From positions 18,353-82,352 of the forward strand of contig CAYTZR010000003.1 in NCBI GenBank assembly GCA_964442605.1: a DNA stretch of 64,000 nt, given 5' to 3'. The notes beneath the pieces are model-generated. The model was not told the DNA's origin, did not search any database, and worked only from the letters and a program-made list of their open reading frames with translations. The translations under genes were made by a program, and so were the position numbers. This document shows, piece by piece, positions 17,082-25,250 of the stretch. The stretch is from Monoglobus sp964442605 (GTDB taxonomy: Bacteria; Bacillota; Clostridia; Monoglobales; Monoglobaceae). Positions within the stretch are counted from its first letter, which is position 1. Each line of letters starts with the position of its first letter.

Positions 17082-17846
17082 ATGAAATTTGCCAGAATTG
17101 AATACAAAACCGAAACATACTATTCAAGACTAAACGATAATAACACGTTTTCTCTGCTTGAGGGGGATATATTTGAATACTTTTCCGATACGGACATTGT
17201 TTTAAGACCTGAGGATGTGAAAATTTTGCCGCCTTGCAGTCCGTCAAAAATTGTGGCCGTTGGACTGAATTACAGCGACCACGCAAAGGAAATGAAGTTA
17301 AAAATACCCGATTTTCCGGCGCTTTTTTTAAAACCATCCTCCTCCGTTATCGGCAGCGGTGATTATATAATATATCCGCCCATGTCAAAGCAGGTGGACT
17401 ACGAGGCTGAACTGGCTGTTGTTATCGGAAAAACCGCTTCGTATGTCAGTGAGGCTGATGCCGCACAATATATTTTGGGCTATACCTGTCTCAACGATGT
17501 TACGGCAAGAGATTTACAGGCTATAGATTCGCAGTGGACACGAGCAAAGGGCTTTGATACATTTGCGCCGCTGGGTCCCGTTATCGAAACTGAGCTTGAC
17601 GGAGATAACGCTGATATTACGCTTAGATTGAACGGTGAGGTTAGGCAGCATTCAAATACCTCAAACTTCATATTCAGCGTAAATAATCTTGTTTCGCAAA
17701 TCTCAAAAGTAATGACGCTAAATCCCGGCGATGTGATTACAACCGGAACACCTTCCGGAATAGGTCCGATGAAGCCGGGTGATATTGTTGAGGTTGATAT
17801 AAGCGGTATCGGCATTTTGAAAAATACGGTAAAGGAGAAAAGCTAA
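17082..17846 (+). CDS. Fumarylacetoacetate hydrolase family protein
   Basis: FAH-fold enzyme of 254 aa. A short N-terminal domain is followed by the catalytic core: VGLNYSDHAKEM (catalytic His), VDYEAELAVVIGK (two acidic Mg ligands), NDVTARDLQ, KGFDTFAPLGP and GDVITTGTPSGIGPMKPGD. Homologues include 2-hydroxyhepta-2,4-diene-1,7-dioate isomerases, acylpyruvases and oxaloacetate decarboxylases/tautomerases, so the exact substrate is open. A housekeeping oxaloacetate or acylpyruvate clean-up role would fit its position in a translation operon. Its stop shares one base with the hisS start. Confidence 0.85.
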   Translation: MKFARIEYKTETYYSRLNDNNTFSLLEGDIFEYFSDTDIVLRPEDVKILPPCSPSKIVAVGLNYSDHAKEMKLKIPDFPALFLKPSSSVIGSGDYIIYPPMSKQVDYEAELAVVIGKTASYVSEADAAQYILGYTCLNDVTARDLQAIDSQWTRAKGFDTFAPLGPVIETELDGDNADITLRLNGEVRQHSNTSNFIFSVNNLVSQISKVMTLNPGDVITTGTPSGIGPMKPGDIVEVDISGIGILKNTVKEKS

Positions 17847-19105
17847 TGATAAAGAAACCCAGAGGAACGGAAGATATTCTTCCGGGAGATGTTGACTTAT
17901 GGCGCTTGATAGAAAAAACTGCCGCAGATGTTTGCACCAAATACGGCTATAAAGAGATAAGAACTCCCGTTTTTGAGGATACTTCTCTGTTTAGCCGTGG
18001 AGTTGGGGATACAACTGATGTTGTGCAAAAGGAAATGTACACCTTTAACGACAAGGGCGGACGCAGCATAACTCTTCGCCCTGAGGGAACCGCATCACTT
18101 GCGAGAAGCTATATTGAAAATTCACTGTATGCCAATCCTCAGCCGACTAAGCTTTATTATCTGATTTCATGCTACAGATATGAAAAGCCGCAATCCGGAC
18201 GTTTGCGTGAATTTCATCAGTTCGGGCTTGAATGCTTCGGCAGCGAGGCTCCGTCAACCGACAGCGAGATAATTATGCTTGCTCTTGACTTTTTCAAGGA
18301 GCTTGGAATTAAAAACCTTACTCTTAACCTAAACAGTATCGGCTGTGAAAAATGCAAGCCCTGTTACAACGAGGAGCTGAGAAAATATTTTAATTCACAT
18401 CATGATGAGCTTTGCGACACCTGCAAGGATAGGCTTGAAAAAAATCCTATGCGTATTATAGACTGTAAATCTCCGATATGCGGTGAACTCAGCAAGAAAG
18501 CGCCAAAGATGATTGATTACCTCTGCGACGATTGCAGGGAGCATTTTGAGAGTCTTAAAAAATATCTGGACAGTCTTGGTGTTGACTATAAAATTGATCC
18601 GGATATCGTGAGAGGTCTCGACTACTATACAAAAACGGTATTTGAAATCACCTCTGATGATTTGGGCGCTCAGTCAACCGTATGCGGCGGCGGCAGATAC
18701 AACGGTCTGGTAGAAGAACTGGGCGGTAAGCCTGCTCCAGGCATCGGCTTTGCCTTGGGAATTGAACGGCTTATATTAATACTCAAAAATCAGGGAATTG
18801 ATGTTGTAACTCCCAAAACTCCCGATATATTTGTTGCGGCTATCGGTGAAAACGCGGATATTGAGGCGCAAAGACTTGTTTACACCCTTAGGCAAAGGGG
18901 ACTGTGGGCAGAACGAGACTTATGCGGCAGAAGCGTTAAGGCGCAAATGAAATACGCTAATAAGCTTGGCTCAAGGTACAGCGTTGTTTTGGGCGATAAT
19001 GAGATTGCAAACGGAATTATTGATTTAAAGAATATGACAAATGGCGAGGTCAAAAATTGTGAATTGTCAATTGATACAATATATGATATAATCAAATCTG
19101 AATAA
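17846..19105 (+). CDS. hisS: Histidine--tRNA ligase
   Basis: Class II aminoacyl-tRNA synthetase, 419 aa. It starts with the HisRS motif KKPRGTEDILPGD. Motif 2 is RYEKPQSGRLREFHQFGLE, the His-specific block is GLDYYTKTVFEI, and GGGRYNGLVEELGG precedes motif 3 GIGFALGIERL. The C-terminal anticodon-binding domain covers about 325-415. AAGGAG lies 8 nt upstream, and the gene overlaps the preceding stop by one base. Confidence 0.97.
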   Translation: MIKKPRGTEDILPGDVDLWRLIEKTAADVCTKYGYKEIRTPVFEDTSLFSRGVGDTTDVVQKEMYTFNDKGGRSITLRPEGTASLARSYIENSLYANPQPTKLYYLISCYRYEKPQSGRLREFHQFGLECFGSEAPSTDSEIIMLALDFFKELGIKNLTLNLNSIGCEKCKPCYNEELRKYFNSHHDELCDTCKDRLEKNPMRIIDCKSPICGELSKKAPKMIDYLCDDCREHFESLKKYLDSLGVDYKIDPDIVRGLDYYTKTVFEITSDDLGAQSTVCGGGRYNGLVEELGGKPAPGIGFALGIERLILILKNQGIDVVTPKTPDIFVAAIGENADIEAQRLVYTLRQRGLWAERDLCGRSVKAQMKYANKLGSRYSVVLGDNEIANGIIDLKNMTNGEVKNCELSIDTIYDIIKSE

Positions 19106-19129
19106 TATAAGGCTAAGGAGAAATTAACA

Positions 19130-20953
19130 ATGGAATTTGAAAATCTGACCGGCTTTAAACGAACAAATATGTGCGGCGAGCTTACGTCAGCAAATGAAAA
19201 TCAGGAAGTTACGCTTATGGGCTGGGTCGCAAAGAACAGACGTCTTGGCGGAGTGAATTTTGTCACCCTGCGCGACAGAACGGGAATTGTTCAGCTTGCG
19301 TTCAATGACGCGACTGAGAGAGATGTTTTTGAAAAGTCCGAACGCTTAAAAAGCGAATATGTTATAGCTGTAAATGGCACGGTTATAAAGAGAACGCCGG
19401 AAAACATAAACAAGGATATGGCAACCGGCGAGATTGAAATTTTTGTAAATGAACTGAGAATTCTCAATTCATCCGAAACACCTCCGTTTTACATTGAGGA
19501 AGGAATTGATACAAACGACGCATTGCGCCTTAAATACAGATACCTTGATTTAAGACGTCCCGATATGCAAAGAAATATGATGCTTCGTCATAAAGTAGCG
19601 AAAATCGCACGTGACTACTTTAATGATAACGGGTTCCTTGAGATTGAAACGCCTATGCTCACTAAAAGTACGCCTGAGGGTGCAAGGGATTATCTTGTTC
19701 CGAGCCGTGTTCAGCAAGGCAAATTTTACGCACTTCCGCAGTCACCGCAGCAGTATAAGCAGCTTTTGATGCTTGCCGGATATGACAGATATTTCCAGGT
19801 TGTACGCTGCTTCAGAGATGAGGACTTAAGAGCCGACCGTCAGCCTGAATTTACGCAGCTTGACATGGAGCTTTCGTTTGTTGACATTGATACAATAATC
19901 GAAATCAACGAAGGATTTTTGAAAAAGGTATTTAAAGAAGCTATCGGTGTTGATGTCCGGACACCGTTTATAAGAATACCCTATAGCGAGGCTATGGATA
20001 GGTTTGGTTCTGATAAGCCGGATACAAGATTTGGAATGGAATTTGTCGATATTTCAGACGAGGTTAAAAGCTGCGGCTTTAAAGTGTTTTCTGAAGCTGT
20101 TAAAAACGGCGGCAGCGTGCGCTGTATAAACGCGAAGAGTCTGGGCGGCAAGCTTACCCGCAAAACGCTTGACAGCCTTGGAGAGTACGTTAAAACCTAT
20201 CGAGCTAAGGGAATGGCATGGATTGTTGTTGAGGACGGAAAGCTGCGCTCTCAAATCACCAAGTTCTTATCAGAAGACGAGATAAACGCGATACTTAAAA
20301 AGACCGAGGCTGAGGTAGGCGATGCGATATTGATTATCGCTGACAAAAACGAGATTGTGTATGATGCGCTCGGAAATTTAAGACTTGAAGTCGCGAGACG
20401 CTTTGACCTGATTGATAAGACAAAGCTGAACTTCTTGTGGGTTACTGACTTTCCGCTATTTGAGTATTCCGAGGATGAGGGCAGATATGTCGCGAAGCAC
20501 CACCCGTTCACGCATCCTGTTGATGAGGACATTGACAAGCTCGAAACCGAGCCGCAAAATGTCAGGGCAAAGGCTTATGATATTATTTTAAACGGTAATG
20601 AAATCGGCGGCGGAAGCCTTAGAATATTCAATTCTGAATTACAGGAGAAAATGTTTAAAGCGCTCGGATTTACACATGATGAGGCTTGGAACCGCTTCGG
20701 TTATTTGCTTGAAGCGTTTAAATACGGAATACCACCTCACGGCGGACTTGCCTACGGATTTGACAGATTGGTCATGATTATGGCGGGCTGCGACTCAATT
20801 CGTGATGTTATTCCGTTCCCTAAGGCTCAAACCGCGTCAGAAATAATGATGAAGTCGCCGAGCTATGTTGACAAAAAGCAGCTTGATGAATTGGGGATTT
20901 CCGTTACAGTACCTATAGATGATGAGGAAAAGGAGAATACCGATAATGAATAA
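19130..20953 (+). CDS. aspS: Aspartate--tRNA ligase
   Basis: Bacterial-type AspRS, 607 aa, cytosolic. The N-terminal OB anticodon-binding domain (VTLMGWVAKNRRLGGVNFVT) is followed by the class II core with its bacterial GAD insertion. Motif 2 is FQVVRCFRDED, preceded by QSPQQYKQLLMLAG; motif 3 is GLAYGFDRLVMIM. The hisS-aspS order is widespread in Bacillota. Whether it is discriminating or also charges tRNA-Asn cannot be decided from sequence alone. Its last 8 bp overlap tyrS. Confidence 0.97.
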   Translation: MEFENLTGFKRTNMCGELTSANENQEVTLMGWVAKNRRLGGVNFVTLRDRTGIVQLAFNDATERDVFEKSERLKSEYVIAVNGTVIKRTPENINKDMATGEIEIFVNELRILNSSETPPFYIEEGIDTNDALRLKYRYLDLRRPDMQRNMMLRHKVAKIARDYFNDNGFLEIETPMLTKSTPEGARDYLVPSRVQQGKFYALPQSPQQYKQLLMLAGYDRYFQVVRCFRDEDLRADRQPEFTQLDMELSFVDIDTIIEINEGFLKKVFKEAIGVDVRTPFIRIPYSEAMDRFGSDKPDTRFGMEFVDISDEVKSCGFKVFSEAVKNGGSVRCINAKSLGGKLTRKTLDSLGEYVKTYRAKGMAWIVVEDGKLRSQITKFLSEDEINAILKKTEAEVGDAILIIADKNEIVYDALGNLRLEVARRFDLIDKTKLNFLWVTDFPLFEYSEDEGRYVAKHHPFTHPVDEDIDKLETEPQNVRAKAYDIILNGNEIGGGSLRIFNSELQEKMFKALGFTHDEAWNRFGYLLEAFKYGIPPHGGLAYGFDRLVMIMAGCDSIRDVIPFPKAQTASEIMMKSPSYVDKKQLDELGISVTVPIDDEEKENTDNE

Positions 20954-22184
20954 CGAAAATGTTTTTGATACCCTTAAGGCTCGCGGGCTTATCGCGCAAA
21001 CTACCCATGAGGATGAAATTCGTGAGCTGCTCGGAAAGGAAAAGATTACTTTTTATATAGGCTTTGACCCGACGGCTGATAGCCTGCATATCGGTCATTT
21101 CATGCAGCTGATTGTTATGAAGCACATGCAGAACGCGGGTCACAGACCAATTGTATTACTCGGCGGCGGCACAACTATGGTTGGCGACCCTACCGGTAAG
21201 GCTGATATGCGTCCTATGATTTCTCAGGAAGAAATTCAGCATAACGCTGATAACTTTAAAAAGCAGATGTCAAAGTTCATAGATTTTGACGGTGAAAAAG
21301 CTATTATGGTAAATAACGCCGACTGGCTGCTTGATTTGAACTATGTTGAATTCCTGCGCGAGGTTGGAGTTCATTTCTCGGTAAACAGAATGCTTACTGC
21401 CGAATGCTTTAAAACAAGACTTGAAAAGGGATTGTCGTTCCTTGAGTTTAATTATATGCTTATGCAGGGCTATGACTTCTATAAGCTTCACAAGGATTAC
21501 GGCGCTATTATGGAATTCGGCGGCGATGATCAATGGTCAAACATAATCGGCGGAATTGAGCTTATAAGACGTAAGGACGGCAAGCAGGCATATGGTATGA
21601 CATTTACATTACTTACAACGAGCGAAGGAAAGAAGATGGGCAAAACCGAAAAAGGCGCTCTGTGGCTAGATCCCGAGAAAGTCTCCCCGTATGATTTCTA
21701 TCAGTATTGGAGAAATGTTGATGACGCGGATGTTATTCGTCTTTTAAAGCTTGTTACGTTCCTTCCGCTTGAGCAGATTGCCGAATACGAAAAATGCGAG
21801 GGAGCTGAACTTAATAAGGTAAAATGTATCCTCGCGTATGAGGTTACAAAAATGGTTCATGGTGAGGAGGAAGCCAAAAAAGCCAACGATGCCGCAATGG
21901 CAATATTCAGTGGAAATGGAAATACGGACAATATGCCCTCTGCCTCTGTTTCCGCCGAAAAAATCGAAAACGGCATAAATATCCTTGATTTGCTGCTTGA
22001 GGTCAAGCTCATCCCATCAAAGGGCGAAGGCAGACGTTTGATACAGCAAAACGGCTTGTCTGTGAACAATGAAAAGGTTAAGGATATTTCTTCAATCATT
22101 AACAACAGTTATTTTGAAAACGGTGAAATGATTGTCAAAAAAGGGAAGAAAACCTTCTTAAAAATTATTAAAGAAAATTATTAA
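20946..22184 (+). CDS. tyrS: Tyrosine--tRNA ligase
   Basis: Class I aminoacyl-tRNA synthetase, 412 aa. FDPTADSLHIGHF carries the HIGH motif, GGDDQWSNIIGG the tyrosine pocket, and KKMGKTEKGALWLD is the KMSKS-equivalent loop. The C-terminal S4-like RNA-binding domain follows (GRRLIQQNGLSVNNEKV). The ATG at 20946 is preferred over an in-frame ATG at 20919 because AAGGAG lies 10 nt upstream and conserved sequence begins there. No T-box leader is present, consistent with translation from the upstream operon. It is the last gene before the terminator. Confidence 0.96.
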   Translation: MNNENVFDTLKARGLIAQTTHEDEIRELLGKEKITFYIGFDPTADSLHIGHFMQLIVMKHMQNAGHRPIVLLGGGTTMVGDPTGKADMRPMISQEEIQHNADNFKKQMSKFIDFDGEKAIMVNNADWLLDLNYVEFLREVGVHFSVNRMLTAECFKTRLEKGLSFLEFNYMLMQGYDFYKLHKDYGAIMEFGGDDQWSNIIGGIELIRRKDGKQAYGMTFTLLTTSEGKKMGKTEKGALWLDPEKVSPYDFYQYWRNVDDADVIRLLKLVTFLPLEQIAEYEKCEGAELNKVKCILAYEVTKMVHGEEEAKKANDAAMAIFSGNGNTDNMPSASVSAEKIENGINILDLLLEVKLIPSKGEGRRLIQQNGLSVNNEKVKDISSIINNSYFENGEMIVKKGKKTFLKIIKENY

Positions 22185-22232
22185 AGCTTATTAAAAATAA
22201 ATTAAGAAAATTAATAAGAAAATTAATAAAAT

Positions 22233-22261
22233 ATCGGGGTGTTAAGCTATAACGCCCCGAT
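22233..22261. terminator. Terminator between convergent tyrS and lipoprotein genes
   Basis: An 11-bp stem with one G-T pair (ATCGGGGTGTT / AACGCCCCGAT), a 7-nt loop, and T-rich flanks on both sides (TTATTTA on plus, ATTTTATTAATTTT on minus). It can serve both genes. Confidence 0.85.
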
Positions 22262-22312
22262 TTATTTATGTAAAAATCATACTTCTCTGCTTTAGATGTT
22301 TGCCGAATTTGC

Positions 22313-22867
22313 CTAATTTACGGAATTTGCTGTATTTTCAGGATTTGCGACATTTTCAGGATTTGCTGAACTTATAGAATTATCAGTATTTTCAGTCGCT
22401 GTAATCAACAAAATAGTCTGATCCCACTTATCATCCGCATAAATTATTCTGTTCGTAAAGTCATTAAATGCGTACCGTAGTATCTCTTCATCACTGTTTC
22501 CTTTTGCGGCCTCCATTATTTCAAACGCGTTTTTATATTCATCAAGTATACCGACCAACGCCTGATTTAACACAGTGTCGATATCGTCAAGCTCAGGACT
22601 GTTGACAATATTAAGATTTGCTAAGTAAGCTGCGGCTACATTATCAGATATTTCATCAAAAGTCAACCACCAGTTCTCATCAACGGAGCTGTTAGACAAC
22701 TCATCGGCAACTTGTTTAATCTCATTGAATTCATAAAAAATTTCGCTGAAGGGAACAATCGCGGAATAGTCATTCTCAGGTACAGAGGATTTTTTATCGG
22801 AACAAGAGCTTAAAAATAACACGGCTATTATCAAAAAACAGGCGGTAATCCGAAATTTCACTTTCAT
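22313..22867 (-). CDS. Putative lipoprotein of unknown function
   Basis: Secreted lipoprotein, 184 aa, not recognised. The signal ends in the lipobox L19-S20-S21-C22. The mature part is mostly helical and acidic; the C-terminus is a small Asn/Pro/Glu repeat (ANPENVANPENTANSVN). The ATG at 22867 has AAAGG upstream; an extension to 22912 would add a poorly hydrophobic stretch before the signal. A long run of TTCCA-type repeats fills its 5' leader. It follows thiN on the same strand and could be the last gene of that operon. Confidence 0.7.
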   Translation of the reverse strand: MKVKFRITACFLIIAVLFLSSCSDKKSSVPENDYSAIVPFSEIFYEFNEIKQVADELSNSSVDENWWLTFDEISDNVAAAYLANLNIVNSPELDDIDTVLNQALVGILDEYKNAFEIMEAAKGNSDEEILRYAFNDFTNRIIYADDKWDQTILLITATENTDNSISSANPENVANPENTANSVN

Positions 22868-22880
22868 AAATATTTCAACC

Positions 22881-23014
22881 TTTCCAAAATATTCCACAAA
22901 AATATTCCACAAAATTATTTGACAAAATTATTCCAAATTAATATTCCAAAAAATATTCCAAAAAAATTCAACAAATCCAAAATAAAAATTCAACCATTCC
23001 CAAGATATTCCAAG
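22881..23014. repeat. Degenerate TTCCA-A(n) tandem repeat
   Basis: About ten imperfect copies of a 10-16 bp unit resembling TATTCCAAAAAA lie between thiN and the lipoprotein gene. The copies are heavily diverged. It seems to be non-coding leader sequence produced by repeated slippage. Confidence 0.7.
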
Positions 23015-23032
23015 CGTTCTAAAAATCCGCTC

Positions 23033-23662
23033 TTAAAGCCTGTCATCGCAAAGCATAACAAGCACGGTTCCGCTGTCAAATGAAATATACGCTTTGTCCG
23101 ATTTAGAAAACTCATTGCTTGATGCCTGCACCAATCCGTTTGAAAGAAGCATACCGTCGGTCTCATATTTCAGCCCCTTAACGGTGAAATTTTCGACAGA
23201 ATTACCATACGGAAAAAACGAAACATACTTTCTTTTATTTTTAAAAAGTTTAAACGGCTTATCTTCCATCCATATTTCGTTTATATCATCAAGCATTTTT
23301 AGCTTAACGCCTTTATCCAAAGCATATTTCATTAAACAAAAATGTGAATACTCCTGGTCAATACGTCCTCCTATTCCTCCAAGGAGAATAATTTCATCAG
23401 CGCCGTGCTCAATCGCGTAATCGACGGCTATATTTGTATCTGTTTTGTCCTTTTCAGGTGGATATAGAATGTGCTCAATATTATCCGGAAAGCTCAAATC
23501 ATACGAGTCGTTATCTCCCAGAATAACGTCGGGAACAATTTTTAATCTTTTAGCATGATTATACCCTCCGTCAGCACATATTATAAAGCAATTATTAAAA
23601 TCAAAATTATTTAAATATCTGTAATCGGAGATTTTCGCACCGCTAAATATAATTGACCTCAC
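23033..23662 (-). CDS. thiN: Thiamine diphosphokinase
   Basis: Transfers pyrophosphate from ATP to thiamine, giving the cofactor TPP; 209 aa. The signatures are ICADGGYNHAKRLKIVPDVI then LGDNDSYDL (ATP and Mg site), EKDKTDTNIAVDYAI, and LLGGIGGRIDQEYSHF. The start is a GTG at 23662 giving VRSIIFSGAK, chosen because AAGGAG lies 9 nt upstream. The longer frame runs back into rpe. It overlaps rpe by 20 bp. In Bacillota thiN normally ends the prkC-rsgA-rpe operon, as here. Confidence 0.94.
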   Translation of the reverse strand: MRSIIFSGAKISDYRYLNNFDFNNCFIICADGGYNHAKRLKIVPDVILGDNDSYDLSFPDNIEHILYPPEKDKTDTNIAVDYAIEHGADEIILLGGIGGRIDQEYSHFCLMKYALDKGVKLKMLDDINEIWMEDKPFKLFKNKRKYVSFFPYGNSVENFTVKGLKYETDGMLLSNGLVQASSNEFSKSDKAYISFDSGTVLVMLCDDRL

Positions 23663-24335
23663 ATTCAACAACTCCTTGATTTCCGTGCTTACGCATATTT
23701 GATATTGCTTCGGCAATATTTGATGAATGAAAAATCGCGGAACCGGATACAATAACATTCGCGCCTGCCTTTACCGGCGTTTCAACATTATCGGATGTTA
23801 TTCCGCCATCAACCTCAATATCAACGCTAAGATTTCTGTCGTCAATGATTTTACGGAGCTTCTTAATCTTTTTGTCAACAGTATGTAAGTATAATTGTCC
23901 GCCAAAGCCCGGTTCAACCGTCATAAGCAAAACCTGATCCGCTATGTCCAAAACATCTGTAATTTTGTCAACCGATGTTTCCGGTTTTACGCTTACACCC
24001 GCCTTAATTCCAAGACCTTTTATGTGCATGAGTGTTGCGCGCAAATCCCGCACTGCCTCCTGGTGAATAGTTATAATATCTGCTCCGGCTTCAGCAAAAT
24101 CATCAATGAATCTGTCAGGCTCCGATAGCATTAGGTGAACATCAAAAACCAGCTTTGATTTATTCCTCAGGGCTTTAACAACCGCAGATGAATAGCTTAA
24201 ATTCGGAACAAAATGTCCATCCATAATATCAATGTGCAGATAGTCGGCTCCTGCCTCCTCCACCTTTCTTACATCTCTCTCCAAATTTGCGGGATCAGCC
24301 GCTAAAATTGAAGGAGAAATTATTATTTTCGGCAT
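23643..24335 (-). CDS. rpe: Ribulose-phosphate 3-epimerase
   Basis: TIM-barrel enzyme interconverting ribulose-5-P and xylulose-5-P in the pentose-phosphate pathway; 230 aa. It begins ISPSILAADPANLERDV; the metal/catalytic block is HIDIMDGHFVPNLS, and further family blocks are DVHLMLSEPDRFI, MTVEPGFGGQ and EVDGGI. GGAGG precedes the ATG at 24335. It starts 16 bp after rsgA. Confidence 0.96.
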   Translation of the reverse strand: MPKIIISPSILAADPANLERDVRKVEEAGADYLHIDIMDGHFVPNLSYSSAVVKALRNKSKLVFDVHLMLSEPDRFIDDFAEAGADIITIHQEAVRDLRATLMHIKGLGIKAGVSVKPETSVDKITDVLDIADQVLLMTVEPGFGGQLYLHTVDKKIKKLRKIIDDRNLSVDIEVDGGITSDNVETPVKAGANVIVSGSAIFHSSNIAEAISNMRKHGNQGVVECEVNYI

Positions 24336-24351
24336 TAATGTATCCTCCGTG

Positions 24352-25239
24352 TTAGTATGTCTTATTTTCCAGTATTTCTTTATATTGAGCGATATAGCTT
24401 TCATGCCTTGATTTGCTGATTTTTCCGTCTTTTAAGGCTTCAAGAACCCTACAGCCCTTTTCGACTGTATGACTGCAGTCCTGAAATCTACAGCTATCGG
24501 TATAAGGCGAGAACTCAGGATAGAGTGTGTGAAGTGTTTTTTCATCTATGTCAGAGACAGTAAATGAACTGAAGCCGGGTGTATCAATGATATACCCATT
24601 CTTATTGTCAAGAGGAATAAGTTCACAGTGACGGGTTGTATGCCTGCCTCTTTCGACCTTATCGCTTACTTCTCCTGTCTTCAAATCGGCGTTTTTTAAT
24701 ATGCAATTCAGAAGGCTTGATTTTCCGACGCCCGAATTACCGGCGAATACGGTAATCTCTCCCGTAAGCTTTTCCGTGAGAACATCAACATTCTCTTTTG
24801 TCTCGGCGCTTAAAACTATCGTGTCAAAGCCTGCGGAGGAATATATTTTGTGATATTCGGAACCGTCCCTCAAATCAGTTTTGTTTATACATATTATAGG
24901 CTTAATTCCCGCGTACATCGCAGAGGTTATAAGCTTGTCCACCGTCAAAAGATTGGGCTTAGGATTTGTGACAGAAAATACGATCGCAATTTTTGTAACA
25001 TTTGCAACCGGGGGACGGATAAGCGAATTGCTGCGCGGCAGAATACCGCATATAAGACCTGTGTTTGACACAACATCAATATTGCATTGCACAATATCCC
25101 CAACAAGTGGGGTTATTCCTTCTTTTCGAAACCGTCCTCTCGCTCGGCATTCGTAAACGGTATCGGATGAATTTATATAATAAAATCCCCCGATACCTTT
25201 TATAATTCTGCCTTGTATGCTAATATTATCGGCTGACAT
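24352..25239 (-). CDS. rsgA: Ribosome small-subunit-dependent GTPase RsgA
   Basis: Circularly permuted GTPase acting in late 30S maturation, 295 aa. After an OB-fold domain the G motifs come in permuted order: G4 NKTDL, then G1 GNSGVGKSSLLN, then G3 DTPGFSSF. A C-terminal zinc knuckle reads CRFQDCSHTVEKGC. GGGAGA lies before the ATG. It is 11 bp downstream of prkC, the classic order. Confidence 0.96.
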   Translation of the reverse strand: MSADNISIQGRIIKGIGGFYYINSSDTVYECRARGRFRKEGITPLVGDIVQCNIDVVSNTGLICGILPRSNSLIRPPVANVTKIAIVFSVTNPKPNLLTVDKLITSAMYAGIKPIICINKTDLRDGSEYHKIYSSAGFDTIVLSAETKENVDVLTEKLTGEITVFAGNSGVGKSSLLNCILKNADLKTGEVSDKVERGRHTTRHCELIPLDNKNGYIIDTPGFSSFTVSDIDEKTLHTLYPEFSPYTDSCRFQDCSHTVEKGCRVLEALKDGKISKSRHESYIAQYKEILENKTY

Positions 25240-25250
25240 TCAAATCTCCC

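Noticed and set aside
22881..23014. TTCCA-rich repeats as DnaA boxes or an origin
   Set aside because: No TTATNCACA boxes and no dnaA/dnaN neighbours; the pattern is the same slippage repeat seen in other spacers.
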